64,000 bases of DNA from Pseudoalteromonas ulvae UL12 (GCF_014925405.1 NZ_AQHJ01000023.1:62001-126000); one strand, 5' to 3'; positions 9,205-19,237 are shown, counted from the first letter of the stretch. Notes: a model not told the origin generated them from the letters alone. Translations and numbers: made by a program.

Positions 9205-10557
9205 TTAAACTGACTGATTGCTCACACTTTCAACAACTTCGGCGATTTTTGTTGCAAAATCGATAACTTGCTTCTCTTGCTCAGCTTCGACCATGACACG
9301 CACAACAGGTTCAGTTCCCGATTTACGCAGTAAAACTCGGCCTTTTCCAGCAAGGAGCGCTTCGACTTCCTTAACTGACTCAATAACACGAGAGTCATTG
9401 ACCGGATCAGTCCCTTGAGGGTAACGAACATTGATCATTTTCATAGGATACTTAACGAATCCTTTGCCCAAGTCTTCGAGTGTTTTATTTTGTGCGATCA
9501 TCGCTGCTAATACTTGTAGACTTGAAATGATGCCATCCCCTGTCGACGTTAAATCAAGATTAAGGATGTGGCCTGAGCTTTCACCACCTATTTTCCACCC
9601 TTTTTGCTTTAATAGCTCCATGACATAACGATCACCCACTTTGCTGCGTGCAAACGGGATGCCGCGTTCAACTAACGCATTTTCTAACCCCATATTAGAC
9701 ATGACAGTGCCTGCTACACCCGTCTCACCAAGACTACCATCTTGCTGTGCCTGACATGCTAAAATATAGACAATATCGTCCCCGTCAAACACACGGCCTT
9801 TGCGATCAACCATCATGACTCGGTCTCCATCGCCATCATAAGCAATACCGACATCTGCTTTTTCTTCAAGAACTTTGCGCACCAAAGCATCAACATGGGT
9901 CGCGCCACATTCGAGATTAATATTCAAGCCATTCGGTTGACAAGCAAAGCTGATCACTTCTGCGCCAAGCTCTGATAATACCGATGGAGCAATATGATAA
10001 GTCGCACCATTGGCACAATCGACCACGACTTTCAAACCTTCTAACGACATACGATCTGGAAATTGGCTTTTGCAAAACTCAATGTAACGACCATCAGCAT
10101 TATCCAGACGGCGTGCCTTACCAAGCTGTTCAGATGCAACGCAGGTCATTTCTTCATCTAACATAGCTTCAATTTGCATTTCCACATCATCAGGTAACTT
10201 TAACCCTTGGCTAGAGAAAAACTTGATACCATTATCATGAAATGGATTATGTGATGCACTGATCACAATTCCCGCCTCGGCACGAAATGTTTGTGTCAAA
10301 TACGCGACCGCAGGGGTTGGCATTGGACCAAGCAACACTACATTTATGCCTGCTGAAATTAACCCAGCTTCTAAAGATGTTTCTAATAAATAACCTGAAA
10401 TACGGGTATCTTTTCCGATGATGACTTTTTTTGTGCCCTTTTGTGATAGGACTTTACCCGCAGCCCAACCGAGCTTTAATGCAAATTCTGGCGTAATTGG
10501 ATATTGACCAACTAACCCGCGCACGCCATCCGTGCCAAAATGTTTTTTATTACTCAT
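9205..10557 (-). CDS. glmM: Phosphoglucosamine mutase
   Basis: Converts glucosamine 6-phosphate to glucosamine 1-phosphate for UDP-GlcNAc and hence peptidoglycan and LPS. 450 residues. The active-site phosphoserine motif ISASHNP is at 99-105 (Ser102), DGDGDR binds Mg2+ near 243, and RKSGTEP near the C terminus binds the phosphate. The ATG directly follows the folP stop codon (TAG at 10558-10560), indicating translational coupling. Confidence 0.98.
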   Translation of the reverse strand: MSNKKHFGTDGVRGLVGQYPITPEFALKLGWAAGKVLSQKGTKKVIIGKDTRISGYLLETSLEAGLISAGINVVLLGPMPTPAVAYLTQTFRAEAGIVISASHNPFHDNGIKFFSSQGLKLPDDVEMQIEAMLDEEMTCVASEQLGKARRLDNADGRYIEFCKSQFPDRMSLEGLKVVVDCANGATYHIAPSVLSELGAEVISFACQPNGLNINLECGATHVDALVRKVLEEKADVGIAYDGDGDRVMMVDRKGRVFDGDDIVYILACQAQQDGSLGETGVAGTVMSNMGLENALVERGIPFARSKVGDRYVMELLKQKGWKIGGESSGHILNLDLTSTGDGIISSLQVLAAMIAQNKTLEDLGKGFVKYPMKMINVRYPQGTDPVNDSRVIESVKEVEALLAGKGRVLLRKSGTEPVVRVMVEAEQEKQVIDFATKIAEVVESVSNQSV

Positions 10558-11397
10558 CTAAATTCCATATTCTGTTGCTTGCCAAACTTTTAATACATCG
10601 ACGGTTTGTGCCACGTCATGTACACGAATAATTTTTGCACCTTTTTGCGCTGCGATAAGCGCCCCCGCGAGCGAGCCCGCCAATCGATGTTCTGTGTCAC
10701 GCGACAACAAGTTTCCAATCATCGATTTTCGAGACAACCCCGCCAACACTTCGCAACCGTGCAACCTAAACTGTCCAAGTTCTTTTAATAACTGATAATT
10801 GTGCTGCAGTGTTTTACCAAATCCAAAACCGGGATCGAGAATAATATTCTCTAATAAGAACCCCTTTTTGACACATGCATCAATTCGCTCTTCAAAAAAG
10901 CAATTAATTTCTGAGATTAAATCGGTGTAAACAGGGTTATTTTGCATTGTCCGCGGTGCGCCTTGCATATGCATTAAACACACCGGCACCTGTAACTGCG
11001 CTGCCATTTCAAGCGCACCAGGTTCTTGCAACGCTCTGACATCATTGATGATGTCAGCACCCGCAGCGACAGCCTGCTTCATGACCTCAGCCTTGCTGGT
11101 ATCAATCGAAATAATACAATCAGATTGCATTCTAAGCGCTTTAATGACTGGGATAGTGCGTTTTAGTTCCTCATCAAGAGCGACTTCTGGTGCATTTGGC
11201 CGAGTGGATTCGCCGCCAATATCTATGATAGAAGCCCCCTCTGCCAACATTTGCAGCGCCTTAATGACAGCGCTGTCGAATGTATTATGGCACCCGCCAT
11301 CTGAAAATGAATCAGGAGTAGTATTTAAGATCCCCATAACATGAGGAGCCTTACTTAGGTCTAACGAGCGACCTTGACGTAACGTTAAAATAGACAT
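10558..11397 (-). CDS. folP: Dihydropteroate synthase
   Basis: Folate pathway enzyme joining p-aminobenzoate to the pterin pyrophosphate; target of sulfonamides. 279 residues with the two family signatures MGILNTTPDSFSDGG (about 21-35) and GASIIDIGGESTRP (about 55-68), plus LDPGFGFGK. It lies between ftsH and glmM, as in enterobacteria, but a strong terminator separates it from ftsH, so it probably also has its own promoter in the 50-base gap. Confidence 0.98.
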   Translation of the reverse strand: MSILTLRQGRSLDLSKAPHVMGILNTTPDSFSDGGCHNTFDSAVIKALQMLAEGASIIDIGGESTRPNAPEVALDEELKRTIPVIKALRMQSDCIISIDTSKAEVMKQAVAAGADIINDVRALQEPGALEMAAQLQVPVCLMHMQGAPRTMQNNPVYTDLISEINCFFEERIDACVKKGFLLENIILDPGFGFGKTLQHNYQLLKELGQFRLHGCEVLAGLSRKSMIGNLLSRDTEHRLAGSLAGALIAAQKGAKIIRVHDVAQTVDVLKVWQATEYGI

Positions 11398-11449
11398 GCA
11401 TTACCTATCAATACGAGCGTATTGCTGTGCAACGAAGATTTAAATATTA

Positions 11450-11475
11450 AAAAACCCCGAAAGTTCGGGGTTTTA
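11450..11475 (-). terminator. Intrinsic terminator after ftsH
   Basis: AAAACCCCGAA and TTCGGGGTTTT form a near-perfect GC-rich stem with a two-base apex. On the minus strand it is followed by a T-run. It lies 20 bases beyond the ftsH stop and ahead of folP, and should reduce read-through into folP-glmM. Confidence 0.85.
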
Positions 11476-11493
11476 TGATTGAGATTTTACCGC

Positions 11494-13440
11494 TTATTGC
11501 TCTTGATCATCAAGCTTTGTTGTCGGTTTTTTCTCGGCCTCTGCAGGCTCCACAACTTGCTCTTCTACTTCATCGGCAACAACATCTTCTTTGATATCTT
11601 TGCTTTTAAAGTGATTATCGTGAGCATCAGTCGGTGGACGAACTTCTCTTCGCGCCATCAAATCATCAATTTGTTTTGCGTCAATTGTTTCGTATTTCAT
11701 CAATGCATCTTTCATAGTATGAAGAATATCGATGTTATCTTTTAGTATTTGCTCTGCACGTAAGTAGTTACGATCTGAGAGTTCACGAACTTCTGCATCA
11801 ATGATTTTAGCTGTTTCATTAGACATACTCTTAGCTCGCGCTGAACTGCGCCCCATGAATACTTCACCTTCTTCTTCAGCATAAAGAAGTGGGCCTAATT
11901 TTTCACTTAATCCCCATTGAGTGACCATTTTACGTGAGATTTCAGTTGCGCGTTCAATATCATTGCTCGCACCGGTTGTCACTTTTTCAAAGCCATAAAT
12001 TAACGCTTCAGCAATTCGACCACCATACAAGCTTGAAATCATTGACTCTAAGTGTTGTTTAGAATGGCTGACACGATCTTGCTCTGGCAAGTACATGGTC
12101 ACACCTAACGCTCTTCCGCGTGGAATGATTGACACTTTATAAACCGGATCATGCTCAGGTACCATGCGGCCAACAATCGCGTGACCTGCTTCATGATACG
12201 CTGTCATTTCTTTTTCTTGCTCGCTCATCACCATGGACTTGCGCTCAGCACCCATCATGATTTTATCTTTAGCGGCATCAAATTCTGCCATGCTAACCAC
12301 ACGTTTATTACCGCGTGCAGCATAAAGTGCAGCTTCATTAACTAAGTTAGCTAAATCCGCACCAGAAAAACCAGGTGTACCGCGCGCGATAACAGATGCT
12401 TTAACATCATCAGCTAATGGCACTTTACGCATGTGCACTTTTAAGATTTGCTCTCTTCCACGAATATCTGGAAGGCCTACAACAACTTGGCGGTCAAAAC
12501 GTCCAGGACGAAGTAAGGCAGGATCAAGTACATCTGGACGGTTAGTCGCAGCAATCACGATAATCCCTTCATTGCCTTCAAAGCCATCCATTTCAACTAA
12601 CATTTGGTTAAGTGTTTGTTCACGCTCATCGTGACCACCACCCATACCAGCGCCACGTTGGCGACCTACAGCATCGATTTCATCAATAAAAATGATACAA
12701 GGCGCTGCTTTTTTAGCTTGTTCGAACATATCACGAACACGCGATGCACCCACACCCACAAACATTTCAACAAAATCAGAACCAGAAATAGTGAAAAATG
12801 GCACTTTCGCTTCACCGGCTACCGCTTTAGCAAGCAATGTTTTACCTGTACCAGGAGGGCCGACCATCAACACGCCTTTTGGAATGCTGCCACCAAGTTT
12901 TTGAAACTTTGATGGATCGCGTAAAAAATCAACCAGTTCAGTGACATCTTCTTTCGCTTCATCACAACCTGCGACATCTGCGAACGTTGTTTTGACTTGA
13001 TCTTCACTCATTAAGCGAGCTTTACTTTTACCAAAGGACATCGCGCCTTTGCCACCGCCGCCTTGCATTTGACGCATGAAGAAAATCCATACACCAATAA
13101 GCAGTAACATTGGGAACCACGAAATAAAAATAGTGGCTAAAATTGATTGTTCTTCAGGTGGTTTGCCCACCACATTGACACCATTTTTAAGAAGATCATT
13201 CATCAAGTCGCCGTCATACATAGGCATAATCGTGGTAAAACGCTCACCACTGTTTTTAATACCACTTACTTGACCTGTGCCTTGATCCATTCTGACTTCA
13301 CGGATCGCACCACTGCGTACATCATTGATGAATTGCGAATAACTTGTATTACGGTCGCTTGCATCGCCCGGATTAAAGCTCTGAAAGACCGACATTAATA
13401 CGACGGCGATTACTAACCAGAGTATGAGATTTTTAGCCAT
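11494..13440 (-). CDS. ftsH: ATP-dependent membrane zinc metalloprotease FtsH
   Basis: Hexameric inner-membrane protease that degrades unassembled membrane proteins and regulators such as LpxC and sigma-32. 648 residues from the ATG at 13440 ([10 protein letters not shown], as in E. coli); the frame could also begin three codons earlier at a TTG. Order: first membrane segment (about 5-22), periplasmic domain, second membrane segment (about 98-118), AAA ATPase with GPPGTGKT (near 195) and the second region of homology ([16 protein letters not shown]), then the zinc protease motif HEAGH (near 415). The C-terminal 40 residues are acidic and variable. rlmE lies just upstream on the same strand. 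Confidence 0.98.
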   Translation of the reverse strand: MAKNLILWLVIAVVLMSVFQSFNPGDASDRNTSYSQFINDVRSGAIREVRMDQGTGQVSGIKNSGERFTTIMPMYDGDLMNDLLKNGVNVVGKPPEEQSILATIFISWFPMLLLIGVWIFFMRQMQGGGGKGAMSFGKSKARLMSEDQVKTTFADVAGCDEAKEDVTELVDFLRDPSKFQKLGGSIPKGVLMVGPPGTGKTLLAKAVAGEAKVPFFTISGSDFVEMFVGVGASRVRDMFEQAKKAAPCIIFIDEIDAVGRQRGAGMGGGHDEREQTLNQMLVEMDGFEGNEGIIVIAATNRPDVLDPALLRPGRFDRQVVVGLPDIRGREQILKVHMRKVPLADDVKASVIARGTPGFSGADLANLVNEAALYAARGNKRVVSMAEFDAAKDKIMMGAERKSMVMSEQEKEMTAYHEAGHAIVGRMVPEHDPVYKVSIIPRGRALGVTMYLPEQDRVSHSKQHLESMISSLYGGRIAEALIYGFEKVTTGASNDIERATEISRKMVTQWGLSEKLGPLLYAEEEGEVFMGRSSARAKSMSNETAKIIDAEVRELSDRNYLRAEQILKDNIDILHTMKDALMKYETIDAKQIDDLMARREVRPPTDAHDNHFKSKDIKEDVVADEVEEQVVEPAEAEKKPTTKLDDQEQ

Positions 13441-13507
13441 ATCACTCAAGGGGTTAACCTCTTGTTTTCAATTAATTAAAAGTTTCAGGAATTCCTGACC
13501 TAATGTA

Positions 13508-14137
13508 CTACAGTTTGTACCCTGTAGCTACTATATACACTTCTCTTGAACGCGCACGTGAAGAATCTGGTTTGCGTATCTTGACCGAATTAAAACTCGA
13601 CCGCACGTCCTTAACATATTGATCAAACCCTTCTCCTTGGAAAACTTTAACTGCAAAACTGCCATTTTTCTTAAGAACTTGGTGGCACATGTCTAATGCT
13701 AATTCAACAAGATACATACTGCCAGCTTGATCTACTGATAAATGACCGCTCATGTTAGGTGCCATATCAGAAAGCACCACATCTACATTTTTACCACCTA
13801 TACGATTAAGAAGTGCATTTAGCACACTTTCTTCACGAAAATCGCCTTGCAAAAATTCCACGCCGGCCAGGGGATCCATGGGCAGAATATCACACGCGAT
13901 CACTTTACCGTTAAAACCGATAAGCTCAGCAACGTATTGCGACCAACTACCGGGAGCTGCGCCTAAATCAACCACAGTCATACCGTCTTTGATCAATTTA
14001 TCTTTATTTTGCAACTCTTCTAATTTAAACATTGCACGTGAGCGTAGCCCTCTCTTTTGGGCTTCTTGTACATAATGATCGTCAAAATGCTCCATCAACC
14101 AGCGCTTAGAACTGGATGTGTGCTTTTTTTTTGTCAT
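13508..14137 (-). CDS. rlmE: 23S rRNA (uridine-2'-O) methyltransferase RlmE
   Basis: Heat-shock methyltransferase (also called RrmJ or FtsJ) that methylates U2552 of 23S rRNA using S-adenosylmethionine. 209 residues, typical length. SAM-binding motif [13 protein letters not shown] near residue 60; SDMAPNMSG carries the catalytic Asp near 125 and [10 protein letters not shown] the catalytic Lys near 165. It is first in the rlmE-ftsH pair and divergent from yhbY, the common gammaproteobacterial arrangement. Confidence 0.98.
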   Translation of the reverse strand: MTKKKHTSSSKRWLMEHFDDHYVQEAQKRGLRSRAMFKLEELQNKDKLIKDGMTVVDLGAAPGSWSQYVAELIGFNGKVIACDILPMDPLAGVEFLQGDFREESVLNALLNRIGGKNVDVVLSDMAPNMSGHLSVDQAGSMYLVELALDMCHQVLKKNGSFAVKVFQGEGFDQYVKDVRSSFNSVKIRKPDSSRARSREVYIVATGYKL

Positions 14138-14225
14138 GAATTTACACTCAACTAATTAGTATTATTCTCTAGATGGCGTTAGAATACCGATAATTCAAGC
14201 TTTATCCAACGAAATTTGTAACAAC

Positions 14226-14522
14226 ATGACATTATCAAACAAGCAAAAACAGTTTTTAAAAGGCCTAGCACACAGCCGTAAGCCTGTGGTTTTACTAGGA
14301 AGTAATGGATTAACTGAAGGCGTAGTGGTCGAAATTTCCAACGCCCTCGATATTCATGAATTAATTAAAGTTAAAGTACCGACTGAAGATCGTGAAACCA
14401 AAAATTTAATTTTTGAAGCCATTGTTCGTGAAACGGGTGCAATTAAATTACAAACAATTGGCCATATAATTGTATTATTCCGCCAATCAGACGACAAAAA
14501 AATCGAACTGCCACGCAGATAG
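14226..14522 (+). CDS. yhbY: Ribosome assembly RNA-binding protein YhbY (CRM domain)
   Basis: 98-residue single CRM-domain protein associated with pre-50S ribosomes. It carries the N-terminal LKGLAHSRKPVVLLGSNGLTEGV segment, with the GxxGLT loop typical of the family. It is divergent from rlmE; the 88-base gap contains both promoters. A terminator follows about 30 bases after the stop. Confidence 0.95.
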   Translation: MTLSNKQKQFLKGLAHSRKPVVLLGSNGLTEGVVVEISNALDIHELIKVKVPTEDRETKNLIFEAIVRETGAIKLQTIGHIIVLFRQSDDKKIELPRR

Positions 14523-14548
14523 ATAATTTTTCGTCATTTGTGTTTTAT

Positions 14549-14577
14549 AAAAAAGCCAGCATCCGCTGGCTTCTTTT
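14549..14577. terminator. Bidirectional terminator after yhbY
   Basis: AAGCCAGC and GCTGGCTT pair around ATCC (core 14553-14572), with A/T-rich flanks on both sides. It ends yhbY on the plus strand and the phosphatase-like gene on the minus strand. Confidence 0.8.
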
Positions 14578-15079
14578 ATGGCTGTGTTTGTCCAAACTCC
14601 ATCTGTTTTTCGCTGGCTTTAAAGCCATCTTTGACACTCACCAATTCAACATAAGTATTAAACTCACTTTCAGACCAATTGTCAGCTGGATAATCAGCTA
14701 AATAACTGGCTAGTTTTGGAGTTGTATTACTGTGACCAACAACAACGATATGCCCATCCATTGCTAATAACTGCTCTGCAAACGTAGTTAACTCTCGAGG
14801 ATCATAACTGCGAACAGTCAGGTTTCTTGCCAAAGCAAGCGGTGCTGCCGTTTGCTCTGTGCGGTGATAACGAGTACTAAAAATGTGTGTCACGGCTTTT
14901 GATGACAACTCATCAATTAAACTCTGCGCTCTTTTTTGACCTATATCACTAAGCGATGGGTTACTGCCGGTGAGCTTTTCACTATGGCGTAACAGCGTAA
15001 TAGTCTCTGGTTTAGCTAACGCGACATGACTAATCAATAGTTGGATTAATACACTCATCAATAAAACACTTTTTTTCAT
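14576..15079 (-). CDS. Exported histidine phosphatase superfamily protein
   Basis: 167-residue precursor with signal peptide (cleavage near ALA|KP, residue 22). The phosphoglycerate-mutase-like fold is shown by LLRHSEK (about 29-35), carrying the nucleophilic His, the STRYHRTEQTA region with a substrate-binding Arg, and VVVGHSNTTP with the second catalytic His. At this length it is a minimal, SixA-like domain, but the signal peptide puts it in the periplasm, unlike cytoplasmic SixA. Substrate unknown. Its ATG overlaps the stop of the serine hydrolase gene by one base (TAATG), so the two are translationally coupled. Confidence 0.87.
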   Translation of the reverse strand: MKKSVLLMSVLIQLLISHVALAKPETITLLRHSEKLTGSNPSLSDIGQKRAQSLIDELSSKAVTHIFSTRYHRTEQTAAPLALARNLTVRSYDPRELTTFAEQLLAMDGHIVVVGHSNTTPKLASYLADYPADNWSESEFNTYVELVSVKDGFKASEKQMEFGQTQP

Positions 15080-16212
15080 TATGACCCCTGTTGTTTTTCG
15101 TTATCCACGACTCGATTGATAAAATCGGTCGTTAATTCATTAATGACGCCTGCTTCTGCATTAATCATTAAACTAAAGCCAATAGAGCGTTTAGGAAAGA
15201 TCACAATATCAGCGCGATATCCTTGTACCCAGCCACTATGGTAATACAAAGACTCACCATCATAATCATAAATCCGCCAGCCAAGTCCATAGCTCGCTTC
15301 TTTAAGGCGTTTACGCCAAACTCGACGTTTCAGTTCTTTTTTTGTTTTAGTATAAGGCTTGACTTGTTTGCTGAGCGCACTTTCATTCAATACATCGGGA
15401 TATTGTCCAAGCTGAGCTTTTAACCACTGCACCATATCGGATGCACTGGCATTGACACCAGCAGCAGGGGCTACTTTATAATAATCTTTTTTCAACTTAG
15501 CTGTGTACCAACGTTTTCGAGCACGAACATGCGGCAGCGCATAATTCTCATCTTTCACCATCTCGTCATAACCCACACTGGCGTTATGCATGTTGAGTGG
15601 TTTAAAAAAGAACTCTTGTAGCCATGTTTCATAACTTAAACCGGTACTTTTCTTGGTTATATCTCCAATCAAGCTAAACATGACATTTTGATAGCCATAA
15701 CACACCCCAGGTGAGCACATAGGCTTAACCTGCGCTAACTTTTCAACTATGGCATCATACTGCATCCTTGACTCTATCAGGTTATCGTAAGCATTGGGGA
15801 CTAGGCCTCCTGAATGACTGAGTAAATGGTACAAGCGCAGTTTTTTATCGTAACCTTCGTAATGAAATTGAGGGTGATATTTAGCAACAGGATCATTGAG
15901 TGCAAAAGCCCCTTCACTCGCCAATTTTGCCGCTAAAGAACCCGCAAACGTTTTCGATACTGAAGCTAAACGAAAGCGAGTATTTGCAGTGACCGGATGC
16001 CCCTTTTTAGCCTTTGTGACACCAAATCCCATTGCAACTGAGCTGTGATCCGTTTTCACAATCGCAACCGCAGCCCCTGGTATTTTTTTTGATTTTAATT
16101 TTGTATCTAGCTCTTTAACATAAGAATCAACTAGTTGATTCCAATCTTGTGGCTTTGCATTGAGGTTGAGACTCAAAAACAACATCACCACACACCCAAT
16201 AAAACGTGGCAT
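15079..16212 (-). CDS. Class C beta-lactamase-related serine hydrolase
   Basis: Exported 377-residue protein of the penicillin-binding-protein-like/AmpC superfamily. Signal peptide at the N terminus (cleavage near LNA|KP). Catalytic SVSK at 84-87, YQN at 174-176 (YxN motif) and HSG near 343 in place of KTG. HSG is usual for the esterase, peptidase and EstB-like members rather than true AmpC, so beta-lactam hydrolysis should not be assumed. The ATG at 16212 has GGAG six bases upstream; the frame can be extended to 16245 but without a signal peptide start. It is first in a two-gene operon with the phosphatase-like protein. Confidence 0.88.
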   Translation of the reverse strand: MPRFIGCVVMLFLSLNLNAKPQDWNQLVDSYVKELDTKLKSKKIPGAAVAIVKTDHSSVAMGFGVTKAKKGHPVTANTRFRLASVSKTFAGSLAAKLASEGAFALNDPVAKYHPQFHYEGYDKKLRLYHLLSHSGGLVPNAYDNLIESRMQYDAIVEKLAQVKPMCSPGVCYGYQNVMFSLIGDITKKSTGLSYETWLQEFFFKPLNMHNASVGYDEMVKDENYALPHVRARKRWYTAKLKKDYYKVAPAAGVNASASDMVQWLKAQLGQYPDVLNESALSKQVKPYTKTKKELKRRVWRKRLKEASYGLGWRIYDYDGESLYYHSGWVQGYRADIVIFPKRSIGFSLMINAEAGVINELTTDFINRVVDNEKQQGS

Positions 16213-16388
16213 TATCACTCCAAAAATTTCGCCACTGAATATCACCGGCTATTCGGTTATTTTATCATGAGTTAAGCGAAGGGGTAATCACCTGCCGTGG
16301 ATTTTATAAGAGACAATTTTATGGTTTTAGATCTATTTATGGTACGATTTGCGCAAAATTATACTGATTAACAATTTGGGTTCTCTGT

Positions 16389-17201
16389 ATGCGACATGTC
16401 TCCCTCTTCCTTATCTTCTTATTTCTGATTGTATTGCAAGGATGTCAATTATTAACTGAACCAGCACCTTTATTAGAGCGACCTAAAGAGCCAAAACTAC
16501 AAACTCATACGGCTATTTTACACTATGAAGCTCCGATGGCTCCCCTCCAGATAAAATCAGTTCAGCTGCCAGCTCATCCGCTTAAAAATGGGCAAACCGT
16601 AATGCTCGCTGATAAAAACATCCACAGTGACAGCGAACTTGCGCAGTTACTGGCAACAAAACTCAATGAAATAGGCCTAACCCTCATTCATTCAGCTCAA
16701 GCTGATTACAAGTTAACTCTTACTAAAATGGAATTATTACCCGGCAACACAACCGATTTTAAACTCCAAGTACAGCCCACTAAACAACCTTTCATACAAC
16801 AAGAAATGGACAATAATCCAGTCAAGCACTGTGCGACATTAAAGGGAAATATTGGTTTTCGCCTGACTCATTTAAAAAGTGGCGATATTGTCTGGTTTGC
16901 AAAAGCTCGCGCTGACACAACCACTTTAGGTGAGCACATACTTACACACAAAATTATCCTTCAAGAAACCATTACTAATCAACACAGTATTCAAGCCTTT
17001 ATTGAAGAGCACAATACTGACGAAGCCCGAATAAAGCGCGCGCACCAACCCGTCACCATTCCTAAATATAAGCTTGAACAAAAAGCGACCAAAAATGATA
17101 AAATCTCTGGTCGTTGTAATGAAGAAGAAGTGCAATCATTAAATATACCGCTACAACGTTTTTTGATTAGTGAGCTAATCAGCAAATTAAATGTCATTTA
17201 A
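16389..17201 (+). CDS. Predicted lipoprotein of unknown function
   Basis: 270 residues with a lipoprotein signal peptide (LQGC, lipidated Cys19); residue +2 is Gln, predicting outer-membrane sorting. The mature part is mixed alpha/beta, with a GNIGFRLTHLKSGDIVWFAKA strand-turn-strand segment at about 155-175 that resembles domains of envelope lipoproteins detecting or transporting surface polymers, but I cannot place the family. Two cysteines remain in the mature protein (in KHC and GRC). A promoter and RstA-like site for the next operon lie directly downstream. Confidence 0.7.
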   Translation: MRHVSLFLIFLFLIVLQGCQLLTEPAPLLERPKEPKLQTHTAILHYEAPMAPLQIKSVQLPAHPLKNGQTVMLADKNIHSDSELAQLLATKLNEIGLTLIHSAQADYKLTLTKMELLPGNTTDFKLQVQPTKQPFIQQEMDNNPVKHCATLKGNIGFRLTHLKSGDIVWFAKARADTTTLGEHILTHKIILQETITNQHSIQAFIEEHNTDEARIKRAHQPVTIPKYKLEQKATKNDKISGRCNEEEVQSLNIPLQRFLISELISKLNVI

Positions 17202-17202
17202 A

Positions 17203-17233
17203 CTTTGTACATTTTTTTACAGCTTTGGTACAT
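17203..17233 (+). promoter_or_regulatory. Direct repeat resembling an RstA box, upstream of the first MipA-DUF3019-RstAB module
   Basis: CTTTGTACAT (17203-17212) and CTTTGGTACAT (17223-17233) form a direct repeat with TACAT elements 21 bases apart, two helical turns, as expected for an OmpR-family dimer. The segment TACATTTTTTTACA (17208-17221) matches the E. coli RstA consensus TACATNTNGTTACA at all fixed positions but one. It lies about 60-90 bases before the MipA start and would allow autoregulation by the module's own regulator. The site is read by eye; no footprint exists. Confidence 0.5.
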
Positions 17234-17290
17234 CTAATCACAATATAATTACACTGATAGCGAATAACGAGCAAAACAATAAGGATCCCA

Positions 17291-18136
17291 ATGCTAACTA
17301 AACACCTGTTCAAAGGGCTGCTTTTATTAAGTCTTGTGTACTTGCCTGCTGCAAACGCAAGTAACCGTTACTATGCGGACAACGCACTTGAACCTACAGA
17401 AGGGTTTGCTTGGGATTGGAGTTTAGGATTAGGGTATTACGTTGCTGATACTTACCTAGCTGGGGTTGATCCATATAACGACGGCATTGAGTTCAATATC
17501 AATTTAGCCATGTCATATGATAAGTTTTATTTTGATGCGGATAACAGCCAGCTCAGCGGTAATTTTACAATTGGCTATAGTTTAATCAATAAATATGAGT
17601 GGGATCTCGATATTATTGGCACTAATGTCCAAGATGGTTTCGATCAATATGGCACCTACTACAACGAAGACAGCATTGTTGAAGAGTTAGCTGGAATTAA
17701 AGTCCGTGAATACGATTTCGATGTGGGTCTTCGCCTGACTCGACGCTTAAATGAGTCTCAATTTTCATTGGAAATTTTAAAGGATATATCAGGCAGTCAC
17801 AGCGGTATCATAGTTAACAGCTTTGTCAGCCACATCCAGACTTATCGAAACTGGGAGTTTCGTGCAGGGGTGGGACTAAATTACTACTCATCTGATTTTG
17901 TTGATTATTATTTTGGCATTTCCGCTGATGAAGCCATTAATGGCCGACCAATCTATGTGGGCAGCTCAGGCGTAAATGTCCTGACTGAGTTTCATGCAGA
18001 ATACCCTATCAATGAAAATTGGGTCTTTTTAGCCGGTTGGTTATCAACCTGGTTCTCACAATCAATTAACGATAGCCCTATCGTCTCTCAGGATTATCAG
18101 CATAAAGCCAAGGTAGGCGTGCGCTATGTATTTTAG
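17291..18136 (+). CDS. MipA/OmpV family outer-membrane protein (module 1)
   Basis: 281-residue precursor with signal peptide (cleavage near ANA|SN, residue 24) and an outer-membrane barrel pattern ending in RYVF. The N-terminal GLGYYVADTYLAGVDPYNDG region and the C-terminal HKAKVGVRYVF fit the MipA/OmpV family (scaffold or osmotically regulated barrels). AAGGAT lies just before the ATG. The last 11 bases overlap the DUF3019 gene. It is the first gene of a four-gene operon with a two-component system, so it is probably a target or sensor partner of that system. A paralogue is at 37385-38188. Confidence 0.83.
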   Translation: MLTKHLFKGLLLLSLVYLPAANASNRYYADNALEPTEGFAWDWSLGLGYYVADTYLAGVDPYNDGIEFNINLAMSYDKFYFDADNSQLSGNFTIGYSLINKYEWDLDIIGTNVQDGFDQYGTYYNEDSIVEELAGIKVREYDFDVGLRLTRRLNESQFSLEILKDISGSHSGIIVNSFVSHIQTYRNWEFRAGVGLNYYSSDFVDYYFGISADEAINGRPIYVGSSGVNVLTEFHAEYPINENWVFLAGWLSTWFSQSINDSPIVSQDYQHKAKVGVRYVF

Positions 18137-18527
18137 ATTACTCTTAGTAATACTGCTGTTTGGAGGCGCTCCCGCTGTCCAAGCCAAAGAAAAGCGCCAC
18201 ACCGAGCCTGTTGATTTAACATTGCAAGCTTCTCCTAATAAATGTGTAGCACTGCGTGAAGGCAGCGCCTGTTATGCGGTGGTGACGTTAGATTGGGCGC
18301 AAAACAAAGTTGGCGACTACTGCTTACGCAACCAAGCGACTAAAAAAATTATTCAATGTTGGCTTGCCAAGCAAACAGGGCAATATGCCTATGAATTTAA
18401 TTCTGATCAAACCTTGCAGTTTGAATTAATCAATACACAAACAGGGCAAGTACTGGGTCAAACTCAAGTGCTCGTCAATTGGGTCTATACCAATAAACAA
18501 AAAAAGAGACGTTGGAGGCTTTTTTAA
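18126..18527 (+). CDS. DUF3019 family periplasmic protein (module 1)
   Basis: 133-residue precursor with a signal peptide (cleavage near VQA|KE, about residue 21). The mature part, about 110 residues, resembles an Ig-like beta sandwich with four cysteines: KCVAL, GSACYA, YCLR and IQCW. It ends in a basic tail (KKRRWRLF). DUF3019 has no known function; members commonly neighbour MipA and an OmpR-type regulator. The start overlaps the MipA stop by 11 bases and the stop overlaps the regulator ATG by one base (TAATG), so the three genes are translationally coupled. The paralogue at 37006 shares the IQCW and basic-tail features. A role as periplasmic ligand or stress-sensing partner of the kinase is inference. 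Confidence 0.8.
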   Translation: MYFRLLLVILLFGGAPAVQAKEKRHTEPVDLTLQASPNKCVALREGSACYAVVTLDWAQNKVGDYCLRNQATKKIIQCWLAKQTGQYAYEFNSDQTLQFELINTQTGQVLGQTQVLVNWVYTNKQKKRRWRLF

Positions 18528-19234
18528 TGGAAAATTACGGTAAAATTTTACTCGTTGAAGATGACCTTTCTTTGGCTCAATGGGTCAGTGAATACCTGAC
18601 TGAACAAGGCTTTCACGTCATCTTATGCCACCGTGGAGACTATGTTCAGCGACTGGTGAAGCAACATGATCCAGCCTTAATTTTGCTCGATATTATGCTG
18701 CCGGGCATGGATGGTATTAGTGTCTGTCGGGAATTACGGAGCTTTTATCAACAGCCAATTATTTTACTTACCGCCAAAGGTGAAGAAGTCGACGAAGTCA
18801 TTGGCCTTGAGGTTGGTGCGACCGATTACATCATCAAACCGGTAAGGCCGCGCGCTTTATTAGCCAGAATTAAATCAGCATTGCGTGCAGCTCAACCAAA
18901 CTCCGATACCCCAGCTGAGCCAGAAAGTGAATTAAATGTCGGCCACTTAACCATCGATGTACGTTCACGTAATGTCAGCTTAGGCGCCAATAACATCACA
19001 TTATCAAACGCCGAGTATTCACTGCTGTACTTTCTAGCAAAGAATGCGGACAAAATCGTCGACCGTGATGCAGTGTTTATGGCAACCAAGGGCCGAGAAT
19101 ACGATGGCTTAGATCGCAGTGTCGATGTGTTAATCTCAGCATTACGGAAAAAATTTGCTGATGATCCACAAAATCCGCAAAAAATTAAAACCATTTGGGG
19201 TCAAGGTTATTTACTCGTTTCGGCTGCTTGGTAA
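18527..19234 (+). CDS. RstA-like OmpR-family response regulator (module 1)
   Basis: 235 residues: receiver domain (about 6-120; EDD at 11-13, phospho-acceptor Asp55, KP near 107) and a winged-helix DNA-binding domain (about 135-230) with DRSVDVLISALRKK and TIWGQGYL. It is closest in appearance to RstA. The ATG at 18527 has GGAGG at 18514-18518 (8-base spacing); the longer frame is less likely. The kinase gene follows after three bases. The RstA-box-like repeat before the operon suggests autoregulation. Confidence 0.92.
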   Translation: MENYGKILLVEDDLSLAQWVSEYLTEQGFHVILCHRGDYVQRLVKQHDPALILLDIMLPGMDGISVCRELRSFYQQPIILLTAKGEEVDEVIGLEVGATDYIIKPVRPRALLARIKSALRAAQPNSDTPAEPESELNVGHLTIDVRSRNVSLGANNITLSNAEYSLLYFLAKNADKIVDRDAVFMATKGREYDGLDRSVDVLISALRKKFADDPQNPQKIKTIWGQGYLLVSAAW

Positions 19235-19237
19235 ACG

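Noticed and set aside
11045..11344. Open frames of 60-116 codons antisense to or out of frame with folP, ftsH, glmM, imelysin and chitinase genes
   Set aside because: They are shadows of strongly coding sequence on the other strand, with no Shine-Dalgarno sequence and no recognisable protein pattern.
15079..16212. Antibiotic-resistance AmpC beta-lactamase
   Set aside because: The third motif is HSG instead of KTG and the context is not ampR-ampC; a broader serine hydrolase is more likely.
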